Shown: positions 22,369 to 36,449, counted from the first letter of the stretch. The stretch: 64,000 bases of DNA from Malania oleifera (GCF_029873635.1 NC_080420.1:33874231-33938230); one strand, 5' to 3'. Notes: generated by a model not told the origin, from the letters alone. Made by a program: numbers and translations.

Positions 22369-23084
22369 AAGAACCAAAGTTTATTAAATCAGTGTAGGAA
22401 TATCAGTGGAGGTAATTTAAAGAGGGATAGCTTTCTTGCATTCTTTGGAATGACAAAGGGTATTTGGCCATCCATGGATGAATATTTTCTAGGATCTCTT
22501 TGCTATTTTGCCCAAAGTACCATTGGATGCTAAGGCATAAAACTATGGCTGAGAAATGAGTTCCCAGATGAGGTACACCTTTTTAAATTTATGAGTTCTC
22601 AAGGCTGGATAAATATCTCTTGGTTTTCTCCTTCAAAAACCTAAATTCCTATTTTTCTCTACAGGATGGCTGCACAAGAGGAAGGTGAAAATTGTAATCT
22701 CAAGTCTAAGTTGGCATCCAATTTTGTAGTGTTGGGGGGTTTGCTCCGCTCTTCTCATCAGCGCAGAAGAATCAATGACACAATCAGAGTGGGATTGCAG
22801 TAGGTGAGGGATGATGCCCATTTTGGCCCAAAAATGGGGTAGGTCAAGGCATGCCAGCTTTTTTGGTGGTTGGAGGGCTAATAGTGCACACAATAGTGGT
22901 GCATTGAACTTGTAAAATTAAATTTTGCAAAAAAATTAAAATTTATAGACATGCATTTAAAATATGAAAATATTGAGAGCAAAATTTTGAGAAAAATAAA
23001 TCTTTTGATTTCTGGTAAGGTCTTTTTGTGTTTTTGTTGGGTGCATTTGCTCTACAGCCCTAATGTTGTATCGTAATTAATTAT
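22369..23084 (+). other. 3' flank of the oligopeptidase gene
   Basis: This probably contains the 3' untranslated region. No canonical AATAAA is close to the stop; TTTATTAAAT lies about 12 bp downstream. No other gene is recognised. Confidence 0.4.
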
Positions 23085-23640
23085 AAATTTGTACAACAAC
23101 AACAATACCAACAAAATCAAACCTTAAGTCCCATTAGGTGGGGTCGGATATATAAATCTTTTTTTGTTAATTTATGCTATAATGGATCATATTTTTTTGA
23201 CAAATTTAGAAATATTAAATTCTTACTCACTATCTTATCTCAAGTTATTTTAGGTCTATCTCTACCTCTTTTATTACCTTCCAGAGTAACCAACTCTTTT
23301 TCTCATTGGTACACTATATGGCTTACATTGCAAGTATACATACCATATGAGTCGTCCATTCCTTATCTTTTTTTTTTATAGGAGTTACACTTAATGTAGT
23401 ACGAGTATATTCATTCTTTAATTTATTTTTTAATGTTATACCACTCATTCATCTAAATATTCTCATTTCGACAATTTTGACTTTTTGGATATTGTGTTTC
23501 TTTATCACCCGACATTCTGAATGATATAGCATAGTTGGTGTTACAGCTGTCCTATAAAACTTCCATTTCAATTTTAAAGGTATTCTTTGATCACAGAGCA
23601 CATTTAAATCATTTTTTTTTTTCATTTTATCCAACCTACT
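23085..23640 (-). mobile_element. RTE-type LINE, 3' end
   Basis: On the minus strand, residues like LCDQRIPLKLKWKFYRTAV and PTMLYHSE (coded near 23500-23600) match the conserved C-terminal part of plant RTE reverse transcriptases (VPLKLKGKFYRTAVRPAMLYG-type). The copy ends at about 23085 with the family's GGGACTTAAGG-like signature and a TTG-repeat tail, seen here as ACAACAACAAC. It is 5' truncated and decayed. Confidence 0.75.
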
Positions 23641-24533
23641 TAAATTTTATGTATTATATCATCTTCAATTACATTTGTAATTGATTATAAATTTGTAATT
23701 TTCAAAAAAGTTTAGTGCAAGGGTCCCACTGGATTGAACTCTGGTGTGTCACTATTTATGTGGCATTTTATTTGCAAAATCAGAGTTGGAATCCTATGGG
23801 AATTGAAGTCCGAGCACAATCCCATGTTCGGCTATAAGAAATGGAATGATGATTCTTCCGGCAACCATGGCTGTTGTCCATGGGGTTGCCAGCCTGCCGG
23901 TTATCATGGCCGTCGCCCTACACAGCAAGCTCATTTTGCTGTTTTTTAAATTCTTCTCAAATGGCTGTTCCCAAAGTTCGTCAGGCATTGCAAGAGCCGA
24001 GACAGGAGATCACCCAGTGGGTATCGTTTAATTGAAGCATGCTTTTTAGGCTTCACATTGTCTGCAAACGGTAAGCAATTGGAGGCTGCCATGGTCGCTA
24101 GCCATGGCAACCCATACAGCAAATCCTTCCTTGGAAGTTATTCATTTCTATTTTGATTAGTTATTCTGGTAGTTATTTGATGAGTACTGGTTATCCGAAT
24201 GCAATAATCACATCCCATCTTGATTCTATTTCTTCGAAGTTTTTATTTCTATTTTGAGTATATTTTGCAACCAAACATAATGTTAGTACTTCTAAATATG
24301 ATGTATTCATGTCCATCCTGCATTGGTTAAGCAAATGAGTCCTCATTTCCGACTTTCATATATTATTAAGCATTGTAAGTCACAATTTTTATCTGTTTTT
24401 TTTAGGGGGTTGGTCTGGTGGTGGTGTTAAGGGGATGTAAAAGTTTTGAGTGAACTTTTGTCCATGAAGCCAGTCAAATGGTTGAATGGTTCAAAGCTTT
24501 GTAATTAGTAGAGGTGTTAGCTGTTTTTCTTTT

Positions 24534-24564
<31 letters not shown>

Positions 24565-24659
24565 TGGTAATATGGGTTTGATGATGCCTCGATAATGTCA
24601 TTTTGGCTTATGAGCTTGAAATTTAAATAAAAAATTAATTTATTGACACTTAATCAAAG
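23641..24659. other. Intergenic, no gene recognised
   Basis: A relatively GC-rich patch at 23850-24115 repeats the hexamer CCATGG several times within imperfect repeats. A (TAA)n microsatellite lies at 24533-24564. No homology is recognised. Confidence 0.5.
24533..24564. repeat. (TAA)n microsatellite
   Basis: About ten TAA units. Confidence 0.95.
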
Positions 24660-25200
24660 AGAAAAAAAACGTGTTTGCCTTTAAGTGATAAAGGTGGACT
24701 ACAAAAGGAAACCTGTGCTCGAATTCAACTAGGAACATGGTATCGCTACCTTGAGCAATACTTTTTCTATGGTACACCTATCTTAGCAACTATTCCTATG
24801 GCTGTATGAAAGTTCTCGTTGCTTACTTGTTTTATCTTGCATGAACTTTCCTTTTAGTGAAATGCATGATAAAGTTCGATGAATATGAAATGCTTTTATT
24901 GTACCTTATATGCATATAGTAAGGGGGAGCAAATGTTAACTATTCTAGAATATACATAAATTAAGGGGAAGCTTTAAATTTCACCCTATAGGAGAACACC
25001 AATGGTTTGCCATTATAAAAAAGGGGGAGAATATTAGCCTTAGAAGTTATGTAAGCTTAATTGCATTGTTTTGATGATAACAACCTGTTGGTGGTTTTAG
25101 GTAAGCTTATCTTTGCATATCAAGTCATGATTAGTATAAATATAAATGCAAAGATTAAGAAAATTAGTAATAAGTTAGACATCATCAAAAAAGGGGAGAA
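24660..25200 (+). mobile_element. 3' non-coding tail of a copia-type element (fossil)
   Basis: The sequence contains two purine tracts typical of the region before a copia 3' LTR, at 25016-25031 and 25188-25200. The second directly abuts an LTR start at 25201. Sequence after the first tract (ATTAGCCTTAG...) resembles the start of that LTR, so a decayed LTR piece may be duplicated here. No coding sequence is recognised. Confidence 0.4.
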
Positions 25201-27036
25201 TGTCAGCCTTAGTGGCTACACTGTCATTGTTTAATGTGTTTTGATGATATTAACTTATATGTTGTTCCTAATGTTTTCCTATATTTGCAGATCATGTTTA
25301 TTACAGGTACTCGTACATGAATTATTGGATCGAAGGCAAAGATCGGACCAAGTAGACGTCAAGAAGGAAAGATCAAATGGACACGTACTCGGAAGGACCC
25401 AAGCACAACCAAAGGAAGCTTAATTGTAGTATTATATGTAATAGGGTGTGTGTTTGAGGTAGTCAATGTTGTAACTCTTGCGGGTGTGTTTCTTGCATGA
25501 TTTCTGAGTAAGAGTTAAGCAAATGCATGCATATTAGGACACATGAGTTTATTTGATTGCACTAAAATCACAAACTCAACTTTCATGGTTTTCAAAGTTA
25601 AACTAATTACGAGTTTGTCAAATGAATCCTAAACTCAAATACGTTTTCAAAGGGACAAAGTTTTCAAACATCTCGATTTTATAAATATTTTCATACTTGG
25701 TCCCATTTGTGTCAAAATGAGCTTTTGTCTTAAAGTGTTAATAAAGTCAAGAATATTTTATAAAGGACATATTAAGCATATAAGATATCAAAACCCGTTT
25801 TCAAATGTGTTTTTATTATCAATATATCTTATAATCAAGGGGAAACTCACTTGTACAAGTTTTGAATTTCATTAGACTTAATATATTTCTCATATTTTGT
25901 CCAAGAAATGTTTTAAGTCATCAAAAGACTTTTTGATAAGGAAAAACCGAGCAATCGTCATTTAACATAGTGTAGCCTCGGGTCCTGAACACATTTCGGT
26001 ATTTCCGACATAACTTTTTCTAAAAAGGTCCAAATAGGACGATCTTGTTGTCTATGGAAAGTTAAGAAAATTTTCCACAACTTTTGTATTGATGACTTTT
26101 TCTGATTTAGGGTCATAGTTGACCAAAATAGGAGAATGATCGACCACTACAGGGGAATGAATGACATTCTAGTAGCTAATTTTTCCTCATAGACCAGGTG
26201 AATGGTCGACCACTACAGGGCAGTGGTCGACCAGTGGGTGAATGGTCGACCACTAGCCTCGTGCCTAGCACTGTAACGACTAGAAACTAGCTAGTTTTGT
26301 TTGGGGAGTGCTCCCAATGGCTAGTTAACAACTACTAGGGGCTTTGGGCTATATGTACATGTTCCTAAACTTGTTTAGGAAGGTTTTTGAGTATTATTGA
26401 TCATATTGGTGAAAAATATATTTGACTCCAAAAACCTAGCACTCAACACTTGCATTTTAGTTATTCATCTCCAAGTGCTCAATTTTCTCTTGCTTAGAAA
26501 ATCTTGTGTGATTCAATTGTTGAGAGAATAGTGTGAGGTTTGAGTTGTATTTCATATTTTCTCATTTGAGGAGCATTGATTTGTAATCTTCCATTTCTTT
26601 GTTGTAAGGTTCTTTGTGAACCGTTGTTGGGTGAAGGTTCTTTGTGAACCGAAGAAGCTCTTTGTGAGCGTGTAGGGATTTGTTCCCGCATGTAGGCTTG
26701 TGTATGCAAGTTGTAAGGCTTGCTCCGCGGAGGAAGGAGCATTGATAGTGGATTGTGGAATCCTTGGCTTGGTGCTAAAGCATGGACGTAGGCTGGGTGT
26801 CGTACCACGTTAAAACCCGGTATTCAACTTTTCTCTCCCTAGTCTTTATTTTAAGTTGTGTGCATGATTTACTTTTGCTTATATTGTGATATAATTACTT
26901 GAAATTTTGCCAAGAGTTTTATTTTGTAGAGAATTTTTAAATACACGAAAAGAGTCATTCACCCTCGCCTCTGACTCTATACTGCATATCCTCTGCGGGG
27001 TACACGTATATACTTCACGAGCTATGACGTTTAACA
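25201..27036 (+). repeat. Copia-type LTR (fossil)
   Basis: It begins TGTCAGCC right after a polypurine tract and probably ends GTTTAACA at 27036. The interior has features common in copia LTRs: three or four GGTCGACCA-type palindromes near 26130-26255, repeated GTTCTTTGTGAACC near 26608-26650, a GGACGTAGGCTGG segment near 26785, and a TTCACCC segment near 26958. The right end is inferred from where similarity to the element at 27037 begins, so it may be off by some bases. Confidence 0.5.
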
Positions 27037-27086
27037 TGCAGTATTTTCCTATCTTATTGCTACAAGCTTAAAACGTTATTTCTAAA

Positions 27087-27986
27087 TGATTGGCTCTTCA
27101 ACCTTGAGAGAATTTGCTGTGGATTTCATCAAACTTGAATGATTTGATGAAAGCAATTTTAGGCGCTGGCAGAAAAAGATGGACTTTCTTCTTGCGGGTC
27201 TCAAAGTGGTGTATGTTACGACATCCCCTAAACCTGATGTGAATGAGAATGAGACTTTGGCTGAAGGACGTGCAAGGTTAAAATAGGAATAAGATGACTA
27301 TATATGCAAAGGCCACATTTGCAATTCAATGTCAGACAATGTATTTGATCTGTATCATAATATGGCTACTGTAAAAGAGTTATGGGATGCACTTGAAGCT
27401 AAGTATTTCACAAATGATGGGACTAGTAAGAAATTTCTGACTGGAAAATTTTTCAATTATACCATGGTTGATAAATAGGTCTGTTGCAGAGTAGTTTCAT
27501 GAAATTATGCATATCCTTAATCAGTTTAATCAACATAATATGAAAATGAATGAATGCATTTCTGTTTTGTCTATTATTGATAAGTTACCTCCATCCTAGA
27601 AAGATGTTAGAAAATCTTTGAAGTACAGGAAGAATGATATGTCTCTTGAACAATTGGGCCAGCATTTTCAAGTTGAGGAAGTGTTTAGGCAGAACTAGAA
27701 AGGTGCAGAAGAGCATACTTCCAAAGTGGATATGATGGAAGAAGGAGGCAGTTCTAAACAACCCCAACATCCCAAAAAAGGGAATCTGAGAAAGAAGTTC
27801 AATTCTGTCAAGAATCAAAATAAGAAAAAGAAAGGTTTATGCTTCCATTGTGGAAAACCTAGACACTACAAAAATGAGTGTCGTCTTCTCAAGGAAAAGC
27901 AAGATGAAACACACTCTAACAAGTTTGTGGCTATGATTTCTGAAATCAATGCCATTGAAGATGACTATGCATGGTGGATTGACTAA
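27087..27986 (+). pseudogene. gag region of copia element A (fossil)
   Basis: Shows the copia gag (UBN2-type) segment, including ELWDALEAKY near 27380, and a CCHC zinc knuckle CFHCGKPRHYKNEC near 27840. Broken. Confidence 0.75.
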
Positions 27987-28040
27987 GATGCAAAAAGACA
28001 TGTTTGCAAAGACAAAAGTTCATTCTCAAAATATGAATCA

Positions 28041-30094
28041 GTGGAAAATGGCAATGTTCTCTACATGGGAAATTCTTCCACTACTGTAGTCAAAGGCAAA
28101 GGAGATGTCACTTTTGAATTTACTTCGGGAAAAAAATTGACTCTTACTGATGTATACCATGTACAAAAAATTAGGAAGAATCTAGTTTCTAGAAGCCTAC
28201 TTAATAAGTTTGGCTTTAAGTTAGTGTTTGAATCTAACAAATTTGTACTCTCCAAGGGTGGAGTCTTTGTGGGAAAAGGATATATGTATGAGGGTATGTT
28301 TAAGCTTAATATCAATAAAGTGAATGTTTCTGTTTATATTGTTGATTCACTTTCTTTATGGCATAATCGTTTAGGACATATTAATATTACAAAATCACAT
28401 GATATGGCTAATATGGAATTAATTCCTAGATATGTAAATGACATGGATGATAAGTGTAGTGTATGTATTAAAACCAAAATAACCAGAAAACTTTTTCCTA
28501 AAAAACTGCTAGAATTTTTTCTTTACTTCAATTAGTGCATAGTGATGTATGTGATTTGCATGGTACACCTACCATAGGAGGAAAAAAAATATTTTGTAAC
28601 ATTTATAGATGATTTTTCTAGATTATGTTACGTTTATCTTATGCATACTAAAGATGAAGTAATTGATAAATTTAAGGTTTATAAGGCAGAAGTTGAAAAC
28701 CAATGTGCTTAGATTGGATAGAGGAGGTGAATATCACTTTTCTGTCTATTGTGAATCAATAGATGTGATACATGAAATTTCTACAGCATATACTCCACAA
28801 AAAAATGGAGTGGTAGAAAGGAAAAACCGAACATTGGTTGAAATGGTCAATGCCATGATATCAAATTCAGGACTAAGTAGTGGTTATTGGGGTAAAGCCT
28901 TACTACCTGCTTGTCATATATTAAACAGAGTTCCTTTTAAGAGGACTAAGACTTCTCCATATGAGTTATGGAAGAAAAGAAAGTTTAATTTAAAATATCT
29001 TAAGATTTGGGGTTGTAAAGCAATTGTAAGGCTTCCTGAACCTAAGACAAGGAAATTAGGTGAGCGAAGAATAGAACGTGTATTCCTTGGCTATGCTGAA
29101 CATAGCAAAGCTTATAGATTCTTGGTAATTGAACTAAATGATTCTATAGGAGTTAATCTAGTGATAGAATCTAGAGATGCAGAATTCTATGAAATAAAGT
29201 TCATTTCCATACAAAAGGTTAGTGATCAAAATAAATCAGTGGAGACTTCAAAACCACTTCGTACTAGTGGTGAACCTTCTAAACCTAATGAACCTAGGAG
29301 GAGTAAAAGGAAGAGAGCAACAAAGTTTTTTGGACCAGACTTCATAATCTACCTAGTAGAAGGTACTAGAAAATCACACTCTAGACAAACTATAATTTCA
29401 CCAAGTGTGGAATTAGATCCTCTTACTTATGAAGAGGCAATGAAGTCCCAAGATTCTGCATTTTGGAAAGAAACTATAAACAATAAAATTGAATCTATCA
29501 TGGGTAATAAACCTGGAAATTGGCTGATTTACCTCCTAGTTCAAAACCAAGTTGTAAATGGATCTTCAAAAAGAAAATGAAGGTAGATGGAACAATTGAC
29601 AAATTCAAAGTAAGGTTAGTAGCTAAAGGCTTTACACAAAAGGAAGACATAGACTACTTTGATACTTATGCTCCAATTGCTAGGATTGCAACTATAAGAG
29701 TCTTGCTTGCCTTAGCTTCCATCTACAAGTTCGAAATCCATCAAATGGATGTAAAAACTGCATTCTTGAATGGAGAATTGGATGAAGAAATTTACATGGA
29801 ACAACTTGAAGGCTATATTATACAAGGAAATGAATCTAAATATGTAAATTGGTTAAGTCTCTATATGGACTTAAACAAGCCCCAAAACAGTGGCATGAAA
29901 AATTTGACCAAGTTATTCTTTCTAATGGATTTAGAATACATGAATCTGATAAATGTGTATATAGTAAGTTCAATAGAAATAAAGGCGTAATTATTTTCTT
30001 ATATGTTAATGATATGTTAATTTTTGGTACTGATATTGAAAGTGTTGAAAGTGCTAAGAAACTGTTATTATCTAATTTTGATATGAAAGATATG
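28041..30094 (+). pseudogene. Protease-integrase-RT part of copia element A (fossil)
   Basis: Pre-integrase LWHNRLGHI near 28357, integrase core with HEISTAYTPQKNGVVERKNR near 28771-28830, and the RT start with VRLVAKGFTQ and QMDVKTAFLNGELDEEIYM near 29610-29800. The coding sequence is interrupted at 30095 by copia element B. Broken. Confidence 0.85.
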
Positions 30095-32172
30095 TGTTGA
30101 CTTTTTGAGTCCGATCTCTGTTTTGATGCTGATAAAGAATAAGTCTTGTCTGTGTGTTGAGTGCTAGAACAAGTTTTTAATTTGGCACGCACATAAGACA
30201 AAGGGAAATGAAAGCCATGAAGTGCAGAAAGCTCGTATCACACACTTAGCTTATTCCATGGATCAGAAGAGCAAGAAAGAAGACATATTTTATCTTGTGA
30301 AAGCATTTAGTTTTATATTTTGGTCTGTAATAATTTGCATATCATGCATGATGTGAATGCTATCAGTTGATTGTAGTCAGACTTTAGGGACCAAAATCAT
30401 TCATTGAAAATCTTTTTAAAAAATACTAAAATCATAATAGGGTTTTCAAAATGAATTTAGGGCCAAAATTAATTATACAAAGGTCGATCGACGTTGGATT
30501 TTTTGGGCAAAATATTATTTTTTAATTCCCTCAATTGACCGACAAGTTCGTGCTTTAACTAGCTCAGTAGACCAAAGCAGTGTGCTCGGAGTCAAACATT
30601 TGACTGGCTCGGTCGGCCAACCATTTTTGAATTGAGTGTTCATGATCGACCCTCACATAAATTTGACTCCTCCACTGCCCTAGGTCGACTGGGCAAATCG
30701 GTTAAAAAATGTCTTGTTCGACCAAACCTTATGAGTGGCCAACCAGCCTTTTTTACTTGGTTGATCGAACCTACGAAGGGTTTTGTGTCGCCTTTGGTTC
30801 AATCAACTGGCCCATGCCTAGGTCGATCGAGCCTCTCAGGTCAATCCATTTTTACTGCACTAAATTGGGTTAAAAAGTAATTAAATATTTTTTAAAAATA
30901 CCTAATATGTCCCTAACGGTCAAATTTTTTCCTGAGTCATATATACCCTCTCATTACTCATCTTTAAGCATGAGCTTAGATTAGAAAATCCTCCCAAATA
31001 TTTTTTAGCCTTAAATTTTTTTATACTCTCTTATACACATTCCATTCAAATTTTTTTAAGTGAGCATTCACTTTGGGCATTGATTTTTCATATCAAAAAC
31101 ATCTACTCTCTCATATATTTCATTTCATCATTCTTTGAGAGTTGGTTTTAAGTTTTCTCTCCATTAGTTTTATTGTTACATTTTCTTGGAGAAAACCTGT
31201 TTTAGCTTGAGAATCTTGCACATCTATTGTAAGATTCCAAAAGCTCACTTGTCTTTATTGTAAAAATATTTTTGAGCTTAAAACCCTAAATCTCCAGCAC
31301 TTTATTTTTCAAGAATATATCTAGGAGATATCATATGAGGGTTCTTGAGATCTTTGAAAAGTACATATTTCATACTTTATTTTTTTTTTTATCAAAGATC
31401 ATATTAGTTTATTCTTGGGCAAAAATTATTTGAAAGCTAATACCCTAAGTTCTCCTATTATTATTTGAGATATTTCTTTTTGGGAGAAAAAATTATATTA
31501 GGATTGAATCTTTGAAGTGCTCATATACATTATTTCCAAAGATAACAAAATCTTTTTGAGAAAATCACATTCTCACTTAAGCTTTACTTCACATCATACG
31601 TGAGTGTATTTGTGCTTATTGTTATACACATCAGCTTTTTAGAAGCAATTTGGTTGTACGAAATATTTATTGAATATCTATTGTATTCCCGATATGTGGT
31701 CGAAAGAGGGAGATTAGTCCTGTGAATAGTCCCGAATTGCTCAAACTCGGTTAGGAGAGCACCGAATTGGTTCATACCTAATTAGGAGAATTAGGTGCAC
31801 CACCCTGTAAGGTATTGTAATCGATATCGCTCCAACATGTGAAGCGAGCTATTAGTGGAATCCTTAAGTTGTAGCCTAAGGCGGTGACGTAGGCAGTATT
31901 GGCCGAACCCGATAACATATTGTGTGTCCACTATTTTATTTTTCGTACTTTAATTTGCTGCACATTTATGTTATTATTTATTGCTCTGAATGAATGATAA
32001 ACTGAGACTGCTTTAATTGTTATAATATTTGCTCAATAATTTTTCTGTTGAATTGGTATGTGTTTAGACAAACCCTAAGTTGCGGTATACTGCTGTTGGA
32101 TTAGTTGAACCTAGTAAGAAATATTTTAAATTTCTAATTCACCCCACTTTTGGGAATACACCAATTCCAATA
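30095..32172 (+). repeat. 5' LTR of copia element B
   Basis: 2078 bp, TGTTGACT to TTCCAATA. Matches the 3' LTR at 36450 over most of its length. It contains a GTCGAC/GTCGATCGA-rich stretch at 30482-30840 and a TTCACCCCAC segment near its end. Confidence 0.88.
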
Positions 32173-32224
32173 ATTGGTATCAGAGTCTCGTTGCATAAAC
32201 TTAAACGTTTTTGTAAAAGATCAC

Positions 32225-33320
32225 AATGGATCAATTTGGTGTATCCCCTTTTGGTGAAGGACAGTCACCTTATAGGCCTCCTATATTTTGTGGTGTAAAT
32301 TGCATCCATTGGAAAATACAAATGAGCATATTTATTAAATCAATAGACTAGAGGGCCTGGAAAATGATTGTTATATGTAACTACTTGCAAATGAATGAAA
32401 ATGATTATAATGCAGTTAATTTAAATGCCATGAATATGTTATATTGTGCCTCAAGTTCCAATATCCTTCTTGAGATTATGACATGTAAAAATGTGAGGGA
32501 AATTTGGGAGAAGCTTAAAAAGAAATATGGTGATACCCAGGAAATGGATACCACCACTCAGAAATGTCAAGCTCAAATGTTCAGGAGGTGGTAAATCAAT
32601 AGCTAATAGAATTAGTGGACAAAGAGGTATATGTACTTAATTTTACCTCAATTGATGATTCTTTTATTGAATATCGTAATACATTATTTGTTGACTCATA
32701 TGTCGAATTTTGTGATAAAGCTGTTAATGATTCATGCGATGTTTATTTTGAAAATTCTTGTGATGAATCATATGTTGAATTATATGATGAAAGCATGCCC
32801 ATATATAGAAAACTAGAAAAAGGCTTCATCTAAACTATATAAGTTTCTAGTTAGAATGCCTAAACATAAAACTTTCTTGAGAAATGAAATTTAAAAGGTG
32901 GCAAAGCATTTAAAAGAATTAAAAGAATATCATGTCATTCTAAAGAGGAAAAAGGTTGAAAGAATTTTGAAAAACATTTGCTTAGAAAGAAAAACTGAAG
33001 ATTACTTTAAAATATTTTTCAAATTCACGAGTGAGGAAGATAACCCAGTTAAACCCTTAGGAGTTAAAAGAAGTAAATCTTTCAAAAATGGTTCATCTTA
33101 TAAATCTCATTGCCATACCTTATCAAGTAGAAGTAGAACAAATAAGCGTAATCGTTCATGTGCATATAAAACTTGCTTATACATTGGAAAGAAAGGGCAC
33201 ATTAAATACACTTGTTTAGTTAGAGGTTTTAGAGGCATGGATAAAGAAATGAAATGGATTGTCAAGAAAGCAAACACTGTAGGACCAAAGGAAGATCGGA
33301 TTCCAATAGAAATTATATAA
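32225..33320 (+). pseudogene. gag region of copia element B (fossil)
   Basis: Starts MDQFGV, with family features RPPIFCG and W-K-x-Q-M-S near 32270-32330 and EIWEKLKKKYG near 32500. A knuckle-like segment CLYIGKKGHIKYTC and KEMKWIVKKAN follow near 33170-33270. This pattern fits SIRE/Maximus-type gag. Broken. Confidence 0.65.
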
Positions 33321-36300
33321 ATATTTTAATCTTCCCTTAGTTCCTAGATTTAGGAGTAGTGATGACTAAAGGCTTGAGAAGTGGTTTAGGTTTAATATAT
33401 CAAATCTTAATACATGCATTCACTATACACTATATCGAATACTAAGATCATCAGGAAATCAAGCCAATACAAATATTCAAGCTACGTATCAAATCTGAAT
33501 CAAATACATACATATCATAATGATTGAGTAAAATATAAAAACATTGGCTATAGCATGCTAGAGTAAAATCTACTTCCAAATAGAATGACATCTTTGTTAG
33601 GTAAATAATTCTTAATGCTTAACCCATGCCTAATTGTGAATATCCTAAGTTAAGCATATTTTTGTCCATTGCACAAGTTTGGTCTTAGGAAATTCATCAT
33701 ATATTGCTTACCATCTAACCCTAAGCCTATTCTTGAACATAAAAGCCTAATCAAATATTGGTTATCACTCTAGGTTTAAGCACTAATGATCATTAGTCCC
33801 TATTCTAACCAGTGCTTATTTAAAGACATCCTTCCATAATCAAAATTAGAGGCAACCACTAAGGGATTCTAGTTTCACTGATTAATCAAAATATTCCCTT
33901 TTGTGCTTAAAATATAAAGATCTTCTAATTTTGATTCACCATCTCTTCCGTAGGAAATCTTTACCAAACCATGATCACATCAGGTAAAGATTCATCCTTT
34001 CATTGGTTTGTATACTTACTCTAAATTATAATCATAACTAAAGGATACTTTTCAATTTCCAAAGAGCATTGTTCACAACATTTATATACTCATAAATGCT
34101 CTTTGCCCAATCTGTTTGGACATGTTATCTTCCACGAATATATTTTAAATTTTGTCCACTCATAATCCTCCTGAATACTCTTCTGAACATAACGAAAATT
34201 TGTTATCTTTAAGAGTATTCATTCATATTCCCTTCACAAGCTCTCAAACTTTAAGTCAAATCAATTAGAGTTTCATATCTTTAGAGATAAGTTGAATGGC
34301 TAAGTTGGTTGCACTAGGTCTTAATCTAGAAATTTCAAGGAGACCAATGCACATGCAGTTTAAATTGAAAGTTATTCTAACTTGGGTCTCTTACGCATTG
34401 AGATTCATAAGAAAAGAGGCAAGGTAGGCTTATGACACTGAAGAAAGATTGATTGTGACTTTTTGGACCTCTAAGTATAAGAATTCACAACCAAGGTCAA
34501 ATCATTGAAAATCTAAGCACCTGGCTAAGAACTTAAAATTTGAAAAGGAGAAAAAGGCATAAGATAAATTAAATGTGTTTAGTGCATAACTCAAGGGGAG
34601 CATTTCCATTTCATGGCTATATACATCGAATGCTCTCACGATATTTATATCCATATGCCCTTATGAGAACTCTATTGCAAATTACTATCGATAACATATT
34701 GATTGTTTAAATATCTTTGATGGATAGTTTATGTTTTTATATGAACCATTGATTATACTACTGGATTGTATGCTTATATTGAATGCCTCCTACATGGTAG
34801 ATGTAGTGATGTGAATTGTATGCTAGTAGTGGTTTTTAGGTTATTGTTTGCTTGAAATGAACTATTTACTGAAAACAACCACATTTCAGGTACAGGTTTT
34901 ATGGGAAAATGTCCTATTTACAAATGGCATGCTGCCAAAATTTTGTTAGAATTTTTTCCAAAAAATAAAAATTAAACCTTGTGATAAGATGATTTTGATG
35001 AAGATAAATGTTAAAAAGTTTTTGAAAAGATGAGTGAAAACTGAATGAATATCAAACTTCATCCTTCCATAATCATCGAATATTTAAAGGAGCTGAACTC
35101 CAATTATAAAGAGCATAAAAGACTCATTTGCATCACGTTTACCTACTTAAATAATGAGGCTCTTCTAAGAACCCTGAACATCATATCCCGCTCTTAAAGC
35201 TTTATGAACATATATGGATTGTTCTTAGTTATGAACGTCATTGTATACCTTAATATATACTCTCTGATGCATCTACAGTCAATAGGGAGACTATACTGAT
35301 CAAGTGATAAAGATTGCATTACTTAATCCTTAGTATAGTAGCTCTTTTGGGAATGGCCTATACTACTAGGCAGAGTGAAATTAGTCTTTAACTAGTATAA
35401 GCAATTTATTTCATCTAAGCCAAGATTCAAATCGATAGGGGGAGCATCCAAAATTAAATCCTATTCTGTTATGCTTTCCAATATGTTTAGCTTAGTTCTT
35501 GGATGAATTCATTGTGGCTCGTGCTAAAATGTATTGACTTGATTGAAAATCTTAAGGTGATATATGTTGTTTAGCCATAAGTCACCTGTGTTGCCATATG
35601 ATCTTGCAATTGATTGTTAATTATTTTTTTGGGATCTATATGGTTGTATTTTTCTAGTCATATTGTGTTTTGTGCTTACTTGACCACCAGAAAAATTGTG
35701 TTTGCATGATGTTTAAAGTTTATTTTTCAGCAAGTATATCCCCTGTACTTTTTGATAACACCATTAGGGGAAATAATTTTTATTTTGTTTGTTGTTTTAT
35801 GGCAAGATATTTTTTCAAAACTAAATCTTTTATCACTTGCCTTATTATATATTTATTTTTTATATATAATTGGTTCAATGATTACACATGAAAATGCATA
35901 TGAACTAGTTAGACTGAACTTATGCTCAAACCTACTACTTGCTAACATATGTCGTGTGCTTTAAACTCAAATCTTTCACGGGTCTTATGATATATTTGAA
36001 CTGAAATGGTTCGTGTACATTTTTTGTCTAACCAAGTTTAACATGTCATTTTATTTTTATGACCAGTTACACTATTGTTGTTGTGTGCTCAATTGTTATA
36101 TTTTTCAAAAATAGTTTATTTTTTTGGTATGGCCAAATTATTTTAAATTGGGGGAGATTTTAATGCTCAAAGGTTATTAGCCCTTTTGCTAATGTCAAAA
36201 GGGAGAGAATTTTTCTGAGCAAAATGTTTTGAAAGGGGGAGAACTTTTCTGAGCTGCATGCATGTCTGTGTTTGTGCTTTACTGCTAAAACTAAAATGCA

Positions 36301-36449
36301 TATTATTTAAGATGTCTTCTTTGGTGAATATTCTTGATCTATATTACTTATTTTCAAGTTATGCATATTCTTGGGGGGGGGGGGGGGAGCCTTTTTTTGG
36401 CTTTTCCAATTTTTCTCTTGATGTTTGTCATATTCAAAAAGGGGGAGAT
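33321..36449 (+). other. Non-coding interior of copia element B
   Basis: AT-rich sequence with no recognisable pol. The end has repeated purine tracts (near 36160, 36190, 36235, 36437) typical of the pre-LTR spacer of SIRE-type elements, and a run of about 15 G near 36374-36388. Confidence 0.5.
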
